Shown: one piece after another, positions 8,005 through 11,888 of the stretch
How the letters are laid out: each line of letters opens with the position of its first letter
Position numbering within the stretch: the stretch's first letter is position 1
Assembly: GCA_030849075.1 (NCBI GenBank)
Contig: JASAOO010002864.1
Coordinates: 1-11,888, forward strand
Reading direction: 5' to 3'
Origin: Zelonia costaricensis
Lineage: Eukaryota > Euglenozoa > Kinetoplastea > Trypanosomatida > Trypanosomatidae
Length of the DNA: 11,888 nt
Program-made: the position numbers and the translations under genes
The notes under the pieces: generated by a model
What the model was told of the DNA's origin: nothing
The model's database searches: none
Seen by the model: the letters and a program-made list of their open reading frames with translations, nothing else

Positions 8005-8183
8005 CGTTCTCACAAGTTCACCTCTGCTTCAGCTTACGATGCCTCTTCCTCCGTTTTCCACGCACCTCCTCGCATTCTCACAACCCCTTTAGAATCCACA
8101 CTCTATGCGTGTGTGCGCGCGCCTCCGTGTCTGTGTGCGTGTCTGCTGACGTTGGTGACGTGGCCTCCCCTCCGTGAAGCACA

Positions 8184-8211
8184 CCTTTCCCCCCCCCCTT
8201 CCCCCCATCAG
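8184..8211 (+). promoter_or_regulatory. bL27m trans-splice acceptor region
   Basis: A C/T-only tract (8184-8206) is followed by ATCAG with AG at 8210-8211. It would give a 60-base 5' UTR, and the first ATG after it is the bL27m start at 8272. The role is inferred from known trypanosomatid processing. Confidence 0.65.
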
Positions 8212-8271
8212 CACTCCCACACGCATAGCACTCCCACTCGTGCCCCCCGGAGCCATCCCTCGCACTGGGAT

Positions 8272-8829
8272 ATGCTGCGCGTGTCACGTGGCTGGTACGC
8301 CAGCAAGGTGACGGCCGGCAATGCCAAGAACCAGGCGGGCTCGCCGCGCAAGAAATCGAAGCTCTTCCACGTCATCCCGGGCACCCCGGTGACGCCGGTT
8401 GAGAAACTGAAGGAGCAGCGCCGGCGCTACGGGCAGGACCGCTACTCGCGCCAGCCCGAGTACCGCCCCGGCCGCAATGTCCGCATGGACCCCAACACGT
8501 ACACCCTGTACGCCACGACGAAGGGCGTCATGACGATCCGCACCTCACGCATCAACCAGTCGTACAAGTGGTTGGACGTCGAGCCGGATATTCAGAAGGT
8601 GTTCCGCTCGCGCTGCATGCGGGCTGCACTGGAGGCGCGCGGGAAGGCGTCCGCGATGGTGTCGGGCAACGCGCACTACCGCGCGGAGCTGGACCATGTG
8701 ACGGAGCCGGAGTGGCGCGAGCGGGTGCTGCACGTGCCCAGGGCCTCGGAGCGCTTCCAGGACCCGAACCTCTTCGCGCGCGGTCTTATTCCCGCCCTCC
8801 GTCCACTTAGCCGCTACTCGTACGAGTGA
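8272..8829 (+). CDS. Mitochondrial large-subunit ribosomal protein bL27m
   Basis: Component of the kinetoplastid mitochondrial ribosome. Bacterial L27 lies near the tRNA acceptor ends at the peptidyl transferase centre. The product is 185 residues. Residues 9-28 (YASKVTAGNAKNQAGSPRKK) match the family opening AxKKxxGxxxNxRxSxxK. Residues 64-87 (YRPGRNVRMDPNTYTLYATTKGVM) match the signature in which GxNVxxGxDxTLYA precedes xGxV. Residues about 1-12 carry Arg and hydrophobic side chains compatible with a short mitochondrial targeting sequence. About 90 residues follow the L27 core (96-185), with no match I recognise; such tails are usual in kinetoplastid mitoribosomal proteins. The start is the first ATG after the predicted acceptor; the same frame is open upstream to about 7903 but without an ATG and through repeats. 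Third positions are G/C-rich, as in the flanking genes. Confidence 0.85.
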   Translation: MLRVSRGWYASKVTAGNAKNQAGSPRKKSKLFHVIPGTPVTPVEKLKEQRRRYGQDRYSRQPEYRPGRNVRMDPNTYTLYATTKGVMTIRTSRINQSYKWLDVEPDIQKVFRSRCMRAALEARGKASAMVSGNAHYRAELDHVTEPEWRERVLHVPRASERFQDPNLFARGLIPALRPLSRYSYE

Positions 8830-9600
8830 CCGGCGAAGTGGGACACGGGGACGGCGGCGGCGGGAGTGAAGGGGGAGGAGGAGGAGGAGAAACTGTGTGT
8901 TTGTGTGTTGATGTTGTAGTGGTGTGACGGAGTGGGCGGGGTGGTGGTGGTGGGGTGTGGCGAGGGCGGCGGTGGCGGTAGATGGACAGAGGCGTGTGCG
9001 TGTGCCCCCTGCCCCTTCCCCCGCCCCCTTCCGCGCCTCCGGGCAACTCACGTCGTCACTGTCGTCGCCGTATTTTTTTTCTGCGTTGTTCGGCGTTGCC
9101 GCTACGCCGGCGTCGCACGCTCGTCTTGACGTTCCTTCACAGAGGAAGAGCCAGTCAAGAAAAGGGAGAAGTGCTGGGACGGGGGCGGGGTGGGCCCACA
9201 CGGGGAGTGCGATCGCGAGGTCACACGGGAGTGCGCTTCTTGCGCCGTGCTTCGTCGATCCACTGCGGTGGCGGCAAGAGCCGTGAAGGAAGAGGGAGGG
9301 GGAGGGGGGGACGTGGAAGACGGCCTGGTGGTGGGCTGCTGCCTCAGCGATCCGCCACTGCGGACTCGAGAAAGCATCGGTTGCTTCTCTTCAGCATGAG
9401 CACGCACTCTCCTCCTTCACCCCCCGCCCCCACGTCCTCCCGCGCGGCAGCTTCGTCGCACCACGTCGCATCACGTCAACCACCCTTTCCTTGTGGAAAC
9501 CGCCCCTCAAACGCCCACGTGTGCCGTAGAGGGACCCGCCGCCCAAATAACAACAACAACAACGACAACAAGCAACAGCGCCATCACACGCGCGAGAAGA
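8830..9600. other. bL27m 3' UTR and spacer
   Basis: No gene is seen. The bL27m stop is followed by GGA/GGC-rich sequence, including a (GGA)n run at 8874-8889 and a TGG-rich stretch near 8929-8985. Mixed sequence follows from about 9110 to 9410, then C-rich sequence and an (AAC)n run at 9549-9577. Open frames here are repeat-derived and lack family resemblance. Confidence 0.65.
9549..9577. repeat. Imperfect (AAC)n repeat
   Basis: About nine imperfect AAC units in spacer DNA, just upstream of the best ADSS splice acceptor. Confidence 0.8.
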
Positions 9601-9622
9601 CTTCTTCTTCTTTTTCCTTCAG
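9601..9622 (+). promoter_or_regulatory. Main candidate ADSS trans-splice acceptor
   Basis: An uninterrupted 20-base T/C tract ends in CAG (AG at 9621-9622), the cleanest such signal before ADSS. It implies a 204-base 5' UTR without any ATG. Weaker alternatives are CCAG (AG at 9717-9718) and GCAG (AG at 9819-9820), the latter only six bases before the start codon. Confidence 0.65.
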
Positions 9623-9764
9623 GGTGTTGCTGCTCCATCGGCTCAGTGGCGTAGATACCCGCTCCCACGCACACACGCAGACACAACACGTCCCCCCCCC
9701 TCCCCCCATCGATCCAGTCACGCTCACACCACCACCACCTCTTCCGCCTCTCCTCCCCCCCTCT

Positions 9765-9765
9765 N
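9765..9765. other. Undetermined base (N)
   Basis: A single N sits within a C/T-rich run in the ADSS 5' leader. It is an assembly ambiguity in low-complexity sequence, outside any gene. Confidence 0.95.
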
Positions 9766-9826
9766 CCCCCCTCCGTCATCACCCACCCACCCAAACACAC
9801 ACATACACACACACACGCAGCGGAGA

Positions 9827-11888
9827 ATGCCGGTTCGTCGCTACGGTGGCCGCAACAACAACTCCTCGACCGGAGTCGCGGGTGTTATGACTCTCGGCAG
9901 TACGAAGCAGGCTGTGGGGGCGGCGGCGGTGCACCGCGACCCGGCAGCCGCCGCAGCCGCGGCGCGCCCACCACGGAGCAACTACGCGAACGAGGAGGAC
10001 GAGGCGGCGCCGCAGCAGCGGCAGGAGCGGCAGCAGGGCGACTCGCCGCACGTCGCCTTCCGTGAGCCGAGCGTCGAGGTGGAGGTGGAGATGCTCGCGG
10101 ATGAGAATGAGCCGGTCGTGGCGAACCCGCCACAGCCGCAGCCTCGCACCGCCGCCGCGAACGCGAACGGGGGCAACGGGCAGTGCAACCTCAAGACGGT
10201 GAGCGAGTACACCTTCGAGACGAGCGAGCGGCAGCGCATGATTTACGAGAAGCTGCGCACGCTGCCGCCCCTGCCGGAGCTGCAGGAGCCGCGGCGGGTG
10301 AAGGAGTACAGCGAGGCCCCGCTGAAGGACTCGCTCTACCGCATCATCGAGTCGAACGATGTCATCATGGTGGCTGGCGCCTTCTTTGGAGACGAGGGCA
10401 AGGGCAAGACGGTCGACGCGGTGGCGCACCACCCACGCTGCACGTGCATCGCCCGCGTGAACAGCGGTGAGAATGCCGGGCACACGGTGTACGACAAGAG
10501 CGGCCGAAAGTTTGTCTTCAACCTCGCCCCCTCTGGGCTGCTGCTGCCGGGCAAGCGCAACTACATCGGCCCCGAGTGCGTCATGGACCCCGTCAGCTTC
10601 ATGGAGAAGGAGATGGTGCAGCTGCTCGACGCCGGCATCGACTACCGCGACCGGCTCTTCATTGGCAACGTCTGCATCGTCACGCCGTATCACAAGCTGC
10701 TCGACCTCCTCGGCTCGGCGGCGAACTCGTCGACGCTCAAGGGCATGGCCCCGGTGCATGGCAGCAAGGTCACCAAGCGAGGCATTCGTCTCGACCACAT
10801 CTTCAACGACGAGGAGACGCTGCGCAAGCGGCTTGTGAAGGACATGGACACCTACTTGGGTCTGCTCAAGGTAAAAGACCTCAGCGACGCCGATGTGGTG
10901 CGGCTCTGCCGCGACGAGAACAGCGATGGCGTGATGCGGGTGCCCGACTACGTCATTGCGTTTGCCGAGGCCCGGGACAAGGTGCAGTACCTCGTCGACC
11001 TCTACCGCGACCGCGTGCGCACGAACCCGAACTTCCCGTCGCGCTGCGATGTGATTCACGACCTGCGCGCGGCCGTGGTGCGGGGCGAGAAGGTGCTGCT
11101 GGAGGGGCCGCAGTCGTACTGGCTCAGCAACGCGCGCACCAAGTTCTGGGAGAGCACGACGTCGGCGGACACGACTGCCGCCGGTCTCATGGCCGCCTCG
11201 CAGCTCAACTTTCAGAAGTTCAAGTCGGTGGTGCTGAACGTGCACAAGGCGCCGGGCTCGAGCCGCGTCGGCATCGGCGCCTGCCCGAGCAGCTTCGTCC
11301 CGCAGGACTACTTCAGCGCGCAGAACATCAAGACGCTGCGCGACTTGCCCCCGACCACGTGCGTCAACTTCGAAGCCATCCAGCGCCTGCTCTTCACCGA
11401 GGGCTTCCCATTTGCGGGCAACAAGGCGAGGCACAACGGCATCATGGCGCCGGTGGAGTACACGGACGAGACGGGGACGTACAACATTGGTGTCGCGATG
11501 GCGATCGGCTCGGCGCAGCACCACGGCGAGTGCGGCGCCGTCACGAAGAAGCCTCGTGTGTGCGGCTTCTTCGATTGCGTGCTGCAGCACGAGGTGAACA
11601 GCGTGCAGGGCCCGTACCTCACCATCTCCGCCCTCGACCGCGGTGACGAGTACGACAAGGTCGGCGTCACGATCGCGTATGTGTACTACAGCCCGGAAGG
11701 GAAGCAGGTGGACGTGAATGGGCACGTGTACCAGAACGGCGACATCATTCGCGCCGGCGACCCCGTCCCGAGCGAGGCAGCCCTTTACCACTGCCACCCG
11801 ATTGTGAAGCTCGTCGAGGGCTGGCGCGGCAGCCCGATCGGGGCGTCGAAGCGGCGCCGCAACACGCCGCTGCCGCGCGGCCTCTGCG
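9827..11888 (+). CDS. ADSS: Adenylosuccinate synthetase (3' end beyond window)
   Basis: Catalyses IMP + aspartate + GTP to adenylosuccinate, the first step from IMP to AMP in purine salvage. The frame runs open to the window edge, giving 687 residues without a stop. Visible family motifs are GDEGKGK (188-194, with catalytic-type D189 and K192), NAGHT (216-220, H219), KVTKRGIRL (314-322), EGPQ (426-429), TTSADTTAAG (444-453), SSRVGIG (478-484), KKPRVCGFFD (574-583) and LTISALD (598-604). GW (665-666) corresponds to the late PGW motif. The final segment, holding the guanine-contacting C-terminal motif, is missing because the window ends. About 175 residues precede the first motif, where bacterial enzymes have about 10; this extension is Ala/Gln/Pro-rich and looks disordered. 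The start is the first ATG after any predicted acceptor; M21 (9887) is an alternative. No glycosomal signal is seen in the visible part. Confidence 0.92.
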   Translation, partial: MPVRRYGGRNNNSSTGVAGVMTLGSTKQAVGAAAVHRDPAAAAAAARPPRSNYANEEDEAAPQQRQERQQGDSPHVAFREPSVEVEVEMLADENEPVVANPPQPQPRTAAANANGGNGQCNLKTVSEYTFETSERQRMIYEKLRTLPPLPELQEPRRVKEYSEAPLKDSLYRIIESNDVIMVAGAFFGDEGKGKTVDAVAHHPRCTCIARVNSGENAGHTVYDKSGRKFVFNLAPSGLLLPGKRNYIGPECVMDPVSFMEKEMVQLLDAGIDYRDRLFIGNVCIVTPYHKLLDLLGSAANSSTLKGMAPVHGSKVTKRGIRLDHIFNDEETLRKRLVKDMDTYLGLLKVKDLSDADVVRLCRDENSDGVMRVPDYVIAFAEARDKVQYLVDLYRDRVRTNPNFPSRCDVIHDLRAAVVRGEKVLLEGPQSYWLSNARTKFWESTTSADTTAAGLMAASQLNFQKFKSVVLNVHKAPGSSRVGIGACPSSFVPQDYFSAQNIKTLRDLPPTTCVNFEAIQRLLFTEGFPFAGNKARHNGIMAPVEYTDETGTYNIGVAMAIGSAQHHGECGAVTKKPRVCGFFDCVLQHEVNSVQGPYLTISALDRGDEYDKVGVTIAYVYYSPEGKQVDVNGHVYQNGDIIRAGDPVPSEAALYHCHPIVKLVEGWRGSPIGASKRRRNTPLPRGLC

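Larger units (their letters stand above)
5618..8183. other. Gene-free NT3-bL27m spacer, second half
   Basis: No credible protein gene is seen on either strand. The longest frames are products of TG/CA repeats and pyrimidine runs (Val/Cys, His/Thr or Pro/Ser strings). The region contains (GT)n at 5743-5769, shorter TG runs near 5941-5955, 6057-6071 and 6668-6681, a 12-base CG alternation at 6414-6425 and C16/C11 runs at 7043-7075. TG tracts at about 7563-7620 face a CA tract at about 7719-7745. Two less repetitive islands stand out, at about 6090-6530 (purine- and A-richer) and 7790-7915. Confidence 0.6.

Noticed and set aside
7903..8271. Upstream in-frame extension of bL27m
   Set aside because: It begins at GTG, reads through TG/CA repeats and crosses the predicted splice acceptor at 8211. 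The ATG at 8272 fits L27 and the acceptor.
9779..11797. 672-codon open frame on the minus strand
   Set aside because: It is the reverse-strand shadow of ADSS. High GC at third positions removes stops from the opposite strand; the peptide is a His/Arg/Val/Leu-rich string with no family resemblance.
1..11888. tRNA, rRNA, snoRNA or CRISPR-type structures
   Set aside because: No cloverleaf with a TTC arm, no rRNA-like blocks, no convincing C/D or H/ACA boxes and no spaced direct repeats were found. The regular repeats are simple microsatellites.

Overview
The window looks like nuclear DNA of a trypanosomatid, almost certainly Leishmania. Three intron-less, GC-rich genes lie on the same (+) strand. 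They are separated by long spacers full of polypyrimidine tracts, (TG)n/(CA)n runs and C or G homopolymers, as expected for a polycistronic unit processed by spliced-leader trans-splicing. The protein identities (an ENT-family nucleobase transporter, a mitoribosomal bL27 with a long tail, and an adenylosuccinate synthetase with a long N-terminal extension) fit the Leishmania chromosome 13 NT3 / bL27m / ADSS neighbourhood. I recall that locus from general knowledge and could not search for it.

Layout: 1-1572 is noncoding and ends in the trans-splice signal and short 5' UTR of the first gene. 1573-3096 encodes a purine nucleobase transporter of the NT3 type. 3097-8271 is a 5.2-kb stretch with no credible protein gene. 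It holds the NT3 3' UTR, including a strong stem-loop at 4080-4112 that is my best candidate for the published purine-response element. It also holds two splice-acceptor-like sites with no gene after them (near 5617 and 7014) and many simple repeats. 8272-8829 encodes mitochondrial ribosomal protein bL27m. 8830-9826 is noncoding and carries the ADSS trans-splice signals and one undetermined base. 9827-11888 encodes adenylosuccinate synthetase, cut off by the window end after 687 residues.

How the genes fit together: Leishmania cannot make purines de novo. NT3 imports nucleobases such as hypoxanthine; phosphoribosyltransferases convert hypoxanthine to IMP; ADSS commits IMP to AMP. Two genes of one salvage route therefore flank a mitoribosomal gene. 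Co-transcription does not imply co-regulation in this group, because control is mostly post-transcriptional. The most notable sequence is therefore the structured island in the NT3 3' UTR. I see no wholly new multi-gene system here; the novelty, if any, lies in the large NT3-bL27m spacer.
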